From Opitutaceae bacterium (lineage in GTDB: Bacteria > Verrucomicrobiota > Verrucomicrobiia > Opitutales > Opitutaceae): a DNA stretch of 64,000 bases. Under the pieces are notes generated by a model. The model saw nothing but the letters and a program-made list of their open reading frames with translations, was not told where the DNA came from and searched no databases. Below are positions 34,787-43,811 of the stretch, one piece after another (positions within the stretch are counted from its first letter, which is position 1; each line of letters starts with the position of its first letter). Both the position numbers and the translations under genes were made by a program. Location of the stretch: assembly GCA_027482185.1 (NCBI GenBank), contig JAIXWF010000013.1, forward strand, positions 558,001 to 622,000, given 5' to 3'.

Positions 34787-36946
34787 TCAGGTCTGCGCGC
34801 CGTAGTATTTCTTGTAACTCCGGTAGTACCGGTAGTTCGAGTAGTACTCGATGCGGCGGGGAGAGAGACCGTTGAGCACGACGCCGAGGACCTCGTTCTT
34901 GCCGTTGCGGAGGGCGCGCATGTAGAGGCGGATGTGTTTCCGGTAGGCGCGGTTGAAGCGGCAGACGTAGATGACTTCGTCGATGCGCTCGGCGATGAGC
35001 AGGGAGTCGGTGACGGCGCCGAGCGGGGGCGAGTCGACGATGACGAGATCGTACTCGCGCTTGAGGCGCTCGAGGAGCTGGCCGAAGAGCGGATTCTCGA
35101 GCAGTTCCGTCGGGCTCTTGGAGCGGCCGCCGGAGCAGAGGAGGGAAAGATTCTCGCTGATCTTGATGATGCCGAGGTCGGGATTGGTCGCGAGTTCGCC
35201 TTCCATCGCGCCGCCGCTCTCGAACCAAGTGATGAGGCCGGCGTTGTTCTGCTGCTTGAAGTGGCGGTGCAGCATCGGGCGGCGCAGGTCGCAGTCGACG
35301 AGCAGCGTCTTCTTGCCGTGGCGGGCGAAGCTGCCGGCGACGTTGCAGGAGATGAGGGTCTTGCCCTCGCCGGGAATGGTGCTGGTGACGAGGAGGGACT
35401 TCGGGAAATCGAGCTTGGAGTGGATTTTGACCGAGCTGTAGACACTCAGGAAGGCTTCGACCCCGGGGGCCTGTTTGCTGTCGACGAGGAGCGTGTACTT
35501 CTCGTCGTCCTTCATCGCGGCGAGGTCGGGGATGATGCCGAGCAGATTGGCGCCGATGAACGATTCGACGTCCCAGGCGCTCTTCACGCGGTCGTCGATG
35601 AAGCTGAGGCCGATCGCGACGCCGAGGAAAACAAGGACGCCTATGCCGATGGCGGTGCGGGTGATCTGGGCCTTGTCGGGCGAGATCGGGGAGCCGTTGA
35701 CGGTGGCGCGGTCGAGCGGATGGACGGGGATCTTCTCGATGTTCTTGACCGTGCGGGTTTCGTTGAGGCGGCGAAGGATGTCGTTGTGGTTGGTGCGGGA
35801 GGCGTCGGCTTCGCGGCGGAGCGTGTTGTACTCGATGGCCATCGCGGAGAGCTCCATGGAGGCCTTTTCCTGCTTGGCGTATTCGCCCTCGTAGGTGGCG
35901 AGGAGTTTGCGGGCCTCGGCCTGGCGGGCCTTGATCTCGGCGATGGCGAAGGCGACGGCCTTGTTGAGGTCGGCCTCGGTGACGGCGATCTCGTTGCTCT
36001 TTTCGATCATCCGCGGGTGCCGTTCGAAATAGCGCTCCGAAAGGAGATTCAGTTCCTGCTGCAGCTTGCTGAGCTGGGCGCGGAGCACGGGCACGGCGCC
36101 GTGGTTGGCGATGTCGGCGATTTCGAAAAGGCTGCGGTTCTCGGCCTGGAAGGATTCGATCTGCTTCACCTTTTCGTCGAGGGCGAGGAGGTTGAGGCGT
36201 TTCTCCTCCTTCATCGTGCCCGCCTTGCGGAGGGACTCGGTGACCATGTCCTTGGTGCTGTCGAGGGAGATGAGGTTCTTCTCGCGCATGTAGCGCTGCA
36301 GGTCCTGTTCCTTCGCCTCGGATTCCTTGCGGAGGCGCTCGGCCTGCTCGGTGAGCCAGACGATGGCGGTTTCGTTGCGGCCGCCGGCGTTGTCGAACAG
36401 GTGGGTCATGAACGCGTCGACGTAGCGGTTCGCGATCAGGGCCGCGGCCTCGGCGTCCTCGTGGACCACGCCGATGCCGATGAGGTAGCTGGCGCGGGTG
36501 GAAATCGGGGACATGCTGCCGAGCGAGATCGGCACGGTCTCGGGGTCGGTGCCGGGCGGGGCGCGTTTCAGGGCGGCGCGGCGGAGGATGGCCTTCTCCT
36601 CGGGCTTGAGCGATTCCATCACGCGGGCCTCGAGTTTCCGGCTCTGGAGCAGCTGGATGTAGGTGTTGAGATCGACGTCGGAGCGCACCGTCTGGTCGAT
36701 CACGCCCTGGGTCGTGACGACGGTCTCGGGTTTCTCGAACTGCATCGTCGCCTTCGCGTAGTACGTCGGCGTGACCTGCATCTTCTTGTAGAAGAAGCCG
36801 ACCGAGACGAGGACGGCGAGGGGCAGGGCGAGCCAGAGGCGTTCCCGGAGGATGATGTAGTAGTCGCGCAGCGTCCGCCGTTCGGCGACATCGTCGTCGC
36901 GGTTGGCGTTGGGCGGGGGAGAATTTTTCGCGTGCGCGTCGGCCAT
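34787..36946 (-). CDS. Polysaccharide co-polymerase/tyrosine autokinase (Wzc-like)
   Basis: A 719-residue inner-membrane protein. The Wzz-type chain-length domain has transmembrane helices near 37-52 and 430-449 with a long coiled-coil periplasmic part (about 195-390). The C-terminal BY-kinase has Walker A (IPGEGKT, 524-530), Walker A' (LLVDCDLRRP, 548-557) and Walker B (LVIVDSPP, 634-641). The tail is a tyrosine cluster with eight Tyr between 701 and 715, the autophosphorylation site. The protein controls polymer length and export of an exopolysaccharide with the Wza-like lipoprotein encoded 11 bases upstream. Confidence 0.94.
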   Translation of the reverse strand: MADAHAKNSPPPNANRDDDVAERRTLRDYYIILRERLWLALPLAVLVSVGFFYKKMQVTPTYYAKATMQFEKPETVVTTQGVIDQTVRSDVDLNTYIQLLQSRKLEARVMESLKPEEKAILRRAALKRAPPGTDPETVPISLGSMSPISTRASYLIGIGVVHEDAEAAALIANRYVDAFMTHLFDNAGGRNETAIVWLTEQAERLRKESEAKEQDLQRYMREKNLISLDSTKDMVTESLRKAGTMKEEKRLNLLALDEKVKQIESFQAENRSLFEIADIANHGAVPVLRAQLSKLQQELNLLSERYFERHPRMIEKSNEIAVTEADLNKAVAFAIAEIKARQAEARKLLATYEGEYAKQEKASMELSAMAIEYNTLRREADASRTNHNDILRRLNETRTVKNIEKIPVHPLDRATVNGSPISPDKAQITRTAIGIGVLVFLGVAIGLSFIDDRVKSAWDVESFIGANLLGIIPDLAAMKDDEKYTLLVDSKQAPGVEAFLSVYSSVKIHSKLDFPKSLLVTSTIPGEGKTLISCNVAGSFARHGKKTLLVDCDLRRPMLHRHFKQQNNAGLITWFESGGAMEGELATNPDLGIIKISENLSLLCSGGRSKSPTELLENPLFGQLLERLKREYDLVIVDSPPLGAVTDSLLIAERIDEVIYVCRFNRAYRKHIRLYMRALRNGKNEVLGVVLNGLSPRRIEYYSNYRYYRSYKKYYGAQT

Positions 36947-36957
36947 CGAAGGGCGGA

Positions 36958-37599
36958 TTAAATGATTCGCTCGGGAACGTAAATCACGTCGTCGGGCTCG
37001 AGCACGAAAGCGGCGTCGCCGGAAGCCGTCCGGCCCTTCACCTTGATGGCGCTTTCGACATCGAGTTCAAAAACGCTGGAAGTGCCGTCGGCCTTCGTCC
37101 GCATGAGCCGGACGGCGGTGCCCTTGGCGGTCTCGGAAAAGCCGCCGGCCTTGGAGATGAGGTCGCGGATGGTCATCTCGTTGTCGGGCGGGATTTCGTA
37201 GCGGCCGGGGGCGTTGACCTTGCCGCTGATGCTGACGATGCGCGGGGCGTAGGTCTCGATGGTGACGCTGACGACGGGATTCCGGAGGTAGCGGCCGTCG
37301 CGGTAGGCCTTGGCGATGGCTTCCTGGGCCTCGAGCACGGTGAGGCCGTAGACCCGCAGTTCCTGGAGATACGGGATGGCGATGGTGCCCGTGCTTTCGA
37401 CGCGGCGCTGCGGCGCGTTGAGGTAGGGCTCGTCGAGCACGGCGACGGAGACGACGTCGCCGCGGGTGATCCGGTAAGGCTTTTCCTTGCGTTCTTCTTT
37501 GGCGGACGCGGACGCGGCGGGGGGCTGGGCCGGCAGGGCGGCGGCCAGCGCGGCAAACAGGCAGGCGGCGAGGAAACGGAGAAGGGCGGGCGATTTCAT
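36958..37599 (-). CDS. Polysaccharide export protein, Wza-like (SLBB)
   Basis: A 213-residue secreted protein with a signal peptide (RFLAACLFAALAAALPAQ). The polysaccharide export domain opens YRITRGDVVSVAVLDEP, and one SLBB domain follows (SISGKVNAPGRYEI). It lacks the C-terminal outer-membrane helix of full-length Wza (about 380 residues) and the lipobox cysteine is not obvious, so it is a short periplasmic form that may need the beta-barrel protein encoded just upstream as outer-membrane partner. It is spaced 6 bases from that gene and 11 from the kinase gene. Confidence 0.9.
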   Translation of the reverse strand: MKSPALLRFLAACLFAALAAALPAQPPAASASAKEERKEKPYRITRGDVVSVAVLDEPYLNAPQRRVESTGTIAIPYLQELRVYGLTVLEAQEAIAKAYRDGRYLRNPVVSVTIETYAPRIVSISGKVNAPGRYEIPPDNEMTIRDLISKAGGFSETAKGTAVRLMRTKADGTSSVFELDVESAIKVKGRTASGDAAFVLEPDDVIYVPERII

Positions 37600-37605
37600 C
37601 GGTGG

Positions 37606-38790
37606 TTACCAGCGGGTCGAGGCACTGAGACTATAACCGCTGCGGACGAAATCGGCAAAGGCGAGGGTCGACCAGTTTTGGAACCACGTGTACGCCGCGC
37701 TGAGCTTGAGGTGCTCGTTGAGCGAGTAGTTCAGGTTCACGTTCCAGCTGAAATTGGTGTCGCGGCGGTTGGGGCCGAGGACCGGCGGAGGGCCGGCATC
37801 GACCAAAATGCGGCCGCCTTCGCCGAGGAAACGGCTGTCGCCCCAAGCGACGCCGGCGCTGGCCGACCACCGCGAGGTGAACGCGTACTGGGCATCGAGG
37901 GAGGCGGTGAGGTTGTCGACGAAGGATTCGTTGGCCGTGGTGGAGAAGTCTTTCGCGATGACGGCGGCGAAGTTCATCTTCTTGCTGATCGCGTAGCTCA
38001 TGCTGCCGCTCGCGGTCCAGGAGCCGAAGTGCTCGCCGTTGGTCGGGCCGCCGCGCGGGTACCGCACCTGGTAGCCGGCGCGGAGGCTGCCGTTGACGCC
38101 GCGCACGATGCGGCCGCTGACGCCGGCGGTGAAAGAGTGGTCGGTGAACGACGTGGAGCGGGAGGTCTCGCCGTAGCGCCAGCGGTAGCCGCCGACGAGG
38201 TCGCGTTCGGACGAGAGGATGTGGAAAAGATCGACGCCGGCGTAGTACGTCGTGAGGTCGGAGTAGATCGTGGTATCGGCGTACTTCACCGTGCTGGTGC
38301 CGAGATTGCCCGCGAGCGTGTAGGTGCCGACGATCGGGTAGCGGAAGCCGAGGCCCGCGTTGTAGTTCCAGGAACTGAGGCGCGTGTTGAGGGCGGGGTC
38401 GGCGCGGCTTTGGCGGGCGGCGCTGAGGGTGAGGGTGCCCGTCGTGCGGCCGGTCTGTTTGTTGAACTCGAGCCCGATGGTGGGGTCCGCGAAATCCTGA
38501 CCGCCGATGCTGGCAAATTTGGAACTGCTCACGCCGATGTTGGCGTTGACGCCGATCCAGCCGGCGCGGCGGGTGTATTCCGCGGAGAGGGTGGTGCTGT
38601 AGACGAAGTCGCCGTCGCTGTCGGCGCTCGCGAATACATTGGAGTCGTGGGCGACGCCGACGGTGCCGGACACGTAGATCCGGTCGCGGCCGTCGTTGAG
38701 CGAGACGAGGGCGCGGGCGTTGGGCGCAGCCAGCAGCGCGGCGGCCAAGGTGCCCGCAATCCCGATTCGCAATTCCTGCCGGAGCCTCAT
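37606..38790 (-). CDS. Outer membrane beta-barrel protein of the exopolysaccharide operon
   Basis: A 394-residue protein with a signal peptide (GTLAAALLAAPNARA) and alternating amphipathic strands throughout, ending in aromatic W (SLSASTRW), as expected for a barrel inserted by BamA. Strands such as IYVSGTVGVAHDSNVFAS and SWNYNAGLGFRYPIVG are typical of the BBP2/PEP-CTERM-associated outer membrane proteins found in exopolysaccharide loci. It probably provides the outer-membrane pore for the exported polymer. The ATG at 38790 begins the signal peptide; upstream open frame is rejected. Confidence 0.82.
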   Translation of the reverse strand: MRLRQELRIGIAGTLAAALLAAPNARALVSLNDGRDRIYVSGTVGVAHDSNVFASADSDGDFVYSTTLSAEYTRRAGWIGVNANIGVSSSKFASIGGQDFADPTIGLEFNKQTGRTTGTLTLSAARQSRADPALNTRLSSWNYNAGLGFRYPIVGTYTLAGNLGTSTVKYADTTIYSDLTTYYAGVDLFHILSSERDLVGGYRWRYGETSRSTSFTDHSFTAGVSGRIVRGVNGSLRAGYQVRYPRGGPTNGEHFGSWTASGSMSYAISKKMNFAAVIAKDFSTTANESFVDNLTASLDAQYAFTSRWSASAGVAWGDSRFLGEGGRILVDAGPPPVLGPNRRDTNFSWNVNLNYSLNEHLKLSAAYTWFQNWSTLAFADFVRSGYSLSASTRW

Positions 38791-38806
38791 GGTGCCGCGG
38801 GGCGGT

Positions 38807-39781
38807 TCAACCGCCGGGGCCCCGGCCGGTCGAGCCGATGGTGGCGGGACTGACGGTGAACTGCGTCGGCAGGTCGGACGGCACGGTTTCGATGGGCACG
38901 ATCTCGGTGGAAGACGTGCCGCCGCCGGCGCCGTCGGCACCGTCGAACGCGGTCACCGGGCCGTCGCCGCCTTCGCCGGCACCTTCGCCGGTCGGAGACT
39001 TTTCGCGGACATCGAAATAGACGGTCTTCTTGGCCATGCAGGCCATCGCGACTTTGTCGTCGAGCTGGGGAGATTCGCCCTGCGGAATCCGCTGGATGCG
39101 GATTTCATTGGGCTGACCCGGCGCCCCGCGACGGATGATCGCCTGTTCGCCGGCTTTGACGGTCTGTCCACCCATGTCCATCGCGCCCGCGCGGATCGAA
39201 CTTTCGCCCTCGAGCATCGAGACTTTCGTGAAGTCGGGACCGGCCTCGATCACGACCTTGCGGCCGCGGACCTGGACCGAGCCGTGGGCGGTCTGGTAGT
39301 TCATGTTGCTGCCCGCGACGAGCTTGCTGGTGCAAAGCCCGACGGTGCCGCGGACGATGAAGGCCTGCGTCTGGGAAATCGACGGCTCGACCTCGACGTC
39401 GGTGCGGTTGGGCGTGAACGGCTCCTGCTGGAACCGCTTCACCTCGACACGCGTGTCGGCATCGAAGAAAGCGCCGGTACCGTTCGAATAGACCAACGTG
39501 GAGAAGTAGCGGCTGCGGTCGTTTTCCCGTTCCGGACGCTTCGTCTCGATGACGGCGCCTTGGGCCAAATAAACCGCGCGCTTGCTCAAGTCCTCGATGG
39601 CCTCGCCGGTGTCGATCACCGCTTCGCCGCTGACGTCGGAGACATAGACCTTGCTGGCGGGATTCTTCTTTTTCGCCTGGGCCCAAACGGACGGAACGCA
39701 CAGCCCGAACACCGCCAAAGCGACGGCCGCGGTTCTCGCCGAGTGCGAGGATTTCGCCGAAAATGCGGGCGTCAGGTGCAT
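38807..39781 (-). CDS. FecR-domain secreted protein
   Basis: A 324-residue protein with a signal peptide (VALAVFGLCVPSVWA). The mature part carries a FecR-like domain (residues about 45-200, e.g. GTGAFFDADTRVEVKRFQ, AFIVRGTVGLCTSKLV, GRKVVIEAGPDFTKVSMLEG), and the last 70 residues are a disordered Gly/Asp/Ser/Pro tail. Unlike classical FecR it has no transmembrane helix and no partner sigma factor, so it is a periplasmic structural or regulatory protein rather than an anti-sigma. It is the first gene of the FecR-barrel-Wza-Wzc operon (gap of 16 bases to the barrel gene). Confidence 0.85.
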   Translation of the reverse strand: MHLTPAFSAKSSHSARTAAVALAVFGLCVPSVWAQAKKKNPASKVYVSDVSGEAVIDTGEAIEDLSKRAVYLAQGAVIETKRPERENDRSRYFSTLVYSNGTGAFFDADTRVEVKRFQQEPFTPNRTDVEVEPSISQTQAFIVRGTVGLCTSKLVAGSNMNYQTAHGSVQVRGRKVVIEAGPDFTKVSMLEGESSIRAGAMDMGGQTVKAGEQAIIRRGAPGQPNEIRIQRIPQGESPQLDDKVAMACMAKKTVYFDVREKSPTGEGAGEGGDGPVTAFDGADGAGGGTSSTEIVPIETVPSDLPTQFTVSPATIGSTGRGPGG

Positions 39782-39810
39782 GCGAGTAGGTGGAATTCGG
39801 GTTGAGCGAG

Positions 39811-39842
39811 GTCTAGGGATAAATGAGGGATTAACCCTAGAC
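39811..39842. promoter_or_regulatory. Inverted repeat GTCTAGGG...CCCTAGAC upstream of the exopolysaccharide operon
   Basis: Perfect 8-base arms (39811-39818 and 39835-39842) flank an AT-rich spacer (ATAAATGAGGGATTAA). It is 30 bases before the fecR-domain gene ATG and 28 bases after the leuS stop. It may be an operator or promoter element of the operon, or a weak terminator for leuS (there is no T run). Confidence 0.55.
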
Positions 39843-39869
39843 GATGCAAGCGCAGACTTCGATAATTTC

Positions 39870-42437
39870 CTATTCGACCACCAGATTCAGAATTTTACCC
39901 GGAACGAAGATCGCACGCTTGATGGTTTTGCCGTCGAGATGGGGAGCGACCTTCGGGTTGCCGCGCGCAAAGGCGATGGCTTCGTCCTGGGTCGTTCCCA
40001 CTGGAACCATTTGATCACCACGGTGTTTGCCGTTGATTTGGAAGACGAGTTTTACCTCGCTGGCGGTCAGCAACGCGGCGTCGAACGTCGGCCAAGCGGC
40101 GGACATAATGCTGCCCCGGCCCCCCAGGCGTTCCCAGAGTTCCTCGGCGATGTGCGGGGCGAGAGGTGCCAGCAATTGGAGAAACTGCTGGGCGGTGCGG
40201 CGCGAGACGACCGGAGCCTTTTGCAAGGCATTGCTGAAAATCATCAGGTCCGAAATGGCCGTGTTGAAGCGCATGTCGTCCAGGCGCTCGGTGACCTTCT
40301 TGATGGTCTCGTGGAGCAGTTTGGTCAGCTCGGCCGGTTCCGGCGCGGTGTCGGAGATCTTGGGGTGGACGGTGCCGTCGGCCGCGATCAATTCGCGCCA
40401 GACCTTTTGCAGGAAACGGTGCACGCCCTCGATGCCGCGGGGATTCCACGGCTTCATGGCCTCGAGCGGACCGAGGAACATCAGGTACAAACGGAGGGTG
40501 TCGGTGCCGTGCGACTGGATGATGGTGTCCGGATTGACCACGTTGCCGCGGCTCTTGGACATTTTTTCGCCGTCCTCGCCGAGGATGATGCCCTGGTGGA
40601 ACAGTTTCTTGAACGGTTCCGCCTGAGGCACGACTCCGAGATCGAAGAGGACCTTGTGCCAGAAGCGCGCGTAGAGGAGGTGGAGCACGGCGTGTTCGGC
40701 GCCGCCGACGTAGAGGTCGGGCACATCCCAATACTTCAGGGCCGCGGGCGAAGCGAACGCATCGGCGTTCGCGGGATCGAGGAAGCGCAGGTAGTACCAG
40801 CAGGAGCCGGCCCACTGGGGCATGGTGTTGGTCTCGCGGCGGCCGCGGACCCAGGTGCCGGGCGTATCCGGTTTCCCCTGACTGGCGGGCACGGCGGCGC
40901 CGGTGGCGGCCTCCAGCCAGATGTCGACCCACGCGGTCTCGTTGGCCAGCGGGCTCTCGCCGGTGCCGCTCGGCAGGTAGGACTGGACGTCGGGCAGCAC
41001 GAGCGGCAGCGCCGCCTCCGGCAGCGGCAGCGCGAAGTGCACGGTGCCGTCCTGGGTGAACGTCACCGGCTGCGCGGGCAGGTCGGAGCGGATAGCCTGG
41101 GCCTTCGCGTAGTCGTCCGCGCCGACCCAGACGATCGGGAACGGCTCGCCCCAGTAGCGTTGGCGGGAGAAAAGCCAATCGCGGAGCTTGTAGTTGACGG
41201 TCGCTTTGCCGACGCCGCGGCCGGCGAGGTCCTGCGTGATCTTCTTCTTGGCTTCGGGCCAGGCGAGGCCGTCGTAGCCGGGCGAGTTCACGACCTTGCC
41301 GTCGCCGACGTAGGGCAGCTTGGTTTCGCCTTCGCCGGCGATGACCTGGACGACGGGCAGATTGAATTGGACGGCGAACTCGTAGTCGCGCTCGTCGTGC
41401 GCGGGCACGGCCATGATCGCGCCGGTGCCGTAGCCCATGAGGACGTAGTCGGCGATCCAGACGGGGACTTTGGCGCCGTTGACGGGATTGATCGCGTACG
41501 CGCCGCTGAATACGCCCGACTTTTCTTTGGCGAGATCGGTGCGCTCGAGGTCGCTCTTGGCGGCGGCTTTCTTGCGGTAGGCTTCGACGGCGGGCTTCTG
41601 CTCCGGCGTGGTGAGGCGGTCGACGAGCGGGTGCTCGGGAGCGAGCACCATGTAGGTGCAGCCGAAGAGCGTGTCGGGGCGCGTGGTGAAAATCTTCAGT
41701 TGGCCGAGTTCGCGGCGCTCGAGGTCGAAGAGGATTTCCGCGCCTTCGCTGCGGCCGATCCACGCTTCCTGCATGCGCTTGGTGGAATCGGGCCAATCGA
41801 CGTCCTTCAGATCGGAGAGCAGGCGCTCGGCGTAGGCGGTGATGCGCAGGACCCATTGGCGCAGGTTGCGGCGCTCGACGGGGAAACCGCCGACCTCGGA
41901 TTTGCCGTCGATGACTTCCTCGTTGGCGAGGACGGTGCGGAGTTCAGGGCACCACCAGACGGGGCGCTCGTCGACGTAGGCGAGGCCGCGGCGGAAGAGC
42001 TGGAGGAAAATCCACTGCGTCCAGCGAAAGTACTTCGGGTCCGTCGTGTCGATTTCGCGTTCCCAATCGTAGGAAAAACCGAGGGCTTTGATCTGCCGGC
42101 GGAAATTCGTGATGTTGTTCTGCGTGTTGGCGGCGGGGTGCGTGCCGGTTTTCACCGCGTGCTGCTCGGCGGGCAGGCCGAAGGCGTCCCAGCCGATCGG
42201 GTGGAGAACATTGAAGCCGCGGGCGCGCTTGTAGCGGGCGAGAATGTCGGTGGCGGTGTAGCCCTCGGGGTGGCCGATGTGCAGGCCGGCGCCCGACGGA
42301 TACGGGAACATATCGAGCACGTAGTACTTCGGCTTGGCGGAGTCGTTCTCGGCGCGGAACGAACGATTTTTCTCCCAGAACGTTTGCCAGTGCGGCTCGA
42401 TGTCGTGGAAGTTGTACTCTGTGCTCGTGGTAGCCAT
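39870..42437 (-). CDS. leuS: Leucyl-tRNA synthetase
   Basis: An 855-residue class I synthetase of normal bacterial length. The HIGH motif appears as [10 protein letters not shown] near residue 50 and the KMSKS loop as [10 protein letters not shown]. The editing (CP1) domain has the conserved [19 protein letters not shown] threonine-rich region and the ETDTMD-like distal aspartate (HDERDYEFA). It charges tRNA-Leu. The start codon is only 18 bases from the start of the divergent protease gene, so the two promoters must overlap or sit inside the coding regions. Confidence 0.97.
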   Translation of the reverse strand: MATTSTEYNFHDIEPHWQTFWEKNRSFRAENDSAKPKYYVLDMFPYPSGAGLHIGHPEGYTATDILARYKRARGFNVLHPIGWDAFGLPAEQHAVKTGTHPAANTQNNITNFRRQIKALGFSYDWEREIDTTDPKYFRWTQWIFLQLFRRGLAYVDERPVWWCPELRTVLANEEVIDGKSEVGGFPVERRNLRQWVLRITAYAERLLSDLKDVDWPDSTKRMQEAWIGRSEGAEILFDLERRELGQLKIFTTRPDTLFGCTYMVLAPEHPLVDRLTTPEQKPAVEAYRKKAAAKSDLERTDLAKEKSGVFSGAYAINPVNGAKVPVWIADYVLMGYGTGAIMAVPAHDERDYEFAVQFNLPVVQVIAGEGETKLPYVGDGKVVNSPGYDGLAWPEAKKKITQDLAGRGVGKATVNYKLRDWLFSRQRYWGEPFPIVWVGADDYAKAQAIRSDLPAQPVTFTQDGTVHFALPLPEAALPLVLPDVQSYLPSGTGESPLANETAWVDIWLEAATGAAVPASQGKPDTPGTWVRGRRETNTMPQWAGSCWYYLRFLDPANADAFASPAALKYWDVPDLYVGGAEHAVLHLLYARFWHKVLFDLGVVPQAEPFKKLFHQGIILGEDGEKMSKSRGNVVNPDTIIQSHGTDTLRLYLMFLGPLEAMKPWNPRGIEGVHRFLQKVWRELIAADGTVHPKISDTAPEPAELTKLLHETIKKVTERLDDMRFNTAISDLMIFSNALQKAPVVSRRTAQQFLQLLAPLAPHIAEELWERLGGRGSIMSAAWPTFDAALLTASEVKLVFQINGKHRGDQMVPVGTTQDEAIAFARGNPKVAPHLDGKTIKRAIFVPGKILNLVVE

Positions 42438-42455
42438 TTTGTGAAACCCGCCACT

Positions 42456-43811
42456 GTGAAACCTTTCCCTGTCCGGTCAATCTTCGCCCTTGTCGCCCTC
42501 GTCTGCGGGCTCGGCGGCGCGCCTTTCCGCGCCGAAGCGGCGATGTCGCGGGGGTTCAACCGGCTGCTCGATGCCGTGGTGCGCATCGACGTGCGCGAGG
42601 TCGGTTTCGAGGGCGGCACGCGGCGCTACACCGCGGGTATCGGCTCCGGCGTGATTCTGTCGGCCGACGGATTGATTTTGACGAACGCCCACGTCGTGAG
42701 CCCGCGCGCGGTCGAAGTGAACGTGACCTTGGCGAACCTCGAGCGCGTCGGCGCCAAGTTGGTCGGTTGGGACCACTGGACGGACCTTGCGGTGCTGCGT
42801 CTCGATCTCGACGAAGTGAAGCGCCGGGGTTGGAAAATCGCGCACGCCGAGTTCGGCGACAGCGCGAAATTGTTTCCCGGGCAGGAAGTCTACGCCGTCG
42901 GCACGCCGCACGGCCTGACCCGCACCGTGACGCGCGGGATCATCTCGAACCCGAACCGCTACTTCGAAGATTCGCGCGGCGTGAACGGCTACGAGACCGG
43001 CGCTTTCAACACGTGGCTGCAGACCGACGCCGCGATCAATCCGGGCAATTCCGGCGGGCCGCTCGTCACCGAGGATGGCAAGGTCGTGGGCATTTCGTCG
43101 CGCGGATATCTCGGGGCGAACAATCTCGGATTTGCGATTCCCTCGGCCACGGCCCGCTCGGTCATGGCCGGTTTGGTGCAACAGGGCACGATCGTCCGCA
43201 GCTATGTCGGGATCGTCCCCGGCGCCCTGCAGGATCTGGAAAACTTCTACGCGCTCCAACTCAGCTCTGGCGGCGTGTTGGTCAACAGCGTCGACCCCGG
43301 TTCGCCCGCGGCCAAGGCCGGCCTGCGCGCGGGCGACATCGTGCTCGCGATCGACGGCGCGAAGGTGGACGGCCGCTTTCCCGAGCAATTGCCGCCGATC
43401 CAGAATCTGATCGCGAGCCGGCCGGTGGGTTCGACGGTGAAGTTCACGGCGCGGCGCAGCGGCGAGACGCGCGAGTTTGCCGCCGTGACCGAACGGCTCG
43501 AGAGCCGCGTCGGCGAGGAGTGGGCCTTCGAGAAATGGGGCCTCAGCGTGCGCAAAGTATCGCGGACCTACGCCCGGGAAAACCAGCTCGAGGACGCGGG
43601 CGGCGTGGTCGTGATCGGCGTGCAGTCCGGTTATCCGGCCGATGTCGCCGGCGTGACGCGGGGCGACATCGTCATCAAGATCAACCAGCAGCCCATCGAT
43701 TCGCTGGCCGTGATGAAGGCGGCGCATGCGGCGTACGAGGCAAACCCGGCGCCGACTTTGCTGGAAACGCAGCGGAATCGCCGCGTCTCGCTCTATATTC
43801 TCAAACCATGA
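42456..43811 (+). CDS. HtrA/DegP-type serine protease with two PDZ domains
   Basis: A 451-residue secreted protease with a signal peptide ([17 protein letters not shown]). The trypsin-like triad is complete: H79 (LTNAHVV), D110 (WTDLAVLR) and S199 ([10 protein letters not shown]). Two PDZ domains follow (about 250-345 and 370-451, e.g. [20 protein letters not shown] and [16 protein letters not shown]). It should degrade or chaperone misfolded envelope proteins. GTG 42456 or in-frame GTG 42441 is the start. The stop overlaps the next gene (ATGA), whose product is a degenerate paralogue. Confidence 0.92.
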   Translation: MKPFPVRSIFALVALVCGLGGAPFRAEAAMSRGFNRLLDAVVRIDVREVGFEGGTRRYTAGIGSGVILSADGLILTNAHVVSPRAVEVNVTLANLERVGAKLVGWDHWTDLAVLRLDLDEVKRRGWKIAHAEFGDSAKLFPGQEVYAVGTPHGLTRTVTRGIISNPNRYFEDSRGVNGYETGAFNTWLQTDAAINPGNSGGPLVTEDGKVVGISSRGYLGANNLGFAIPSATARSVMAGLVQQGTIVRSYVGIVPGALQDLENFYALQLSSGGVLVNSVDPGSPAAKAGLRAGDIVLAIDGAKVDGRFPEQLPPIQNLIASRPVGSTVKFTARRSGETREFAAVTERLESRVGEEWAFEKWGLSVRKVSRTYARENQLEDAGGVVVIGVQSGYPADVAGVTRGDIVIKINQQPIDSLAVMKAAHAAYEANPAPTLLETQRNRRVSLYILKP

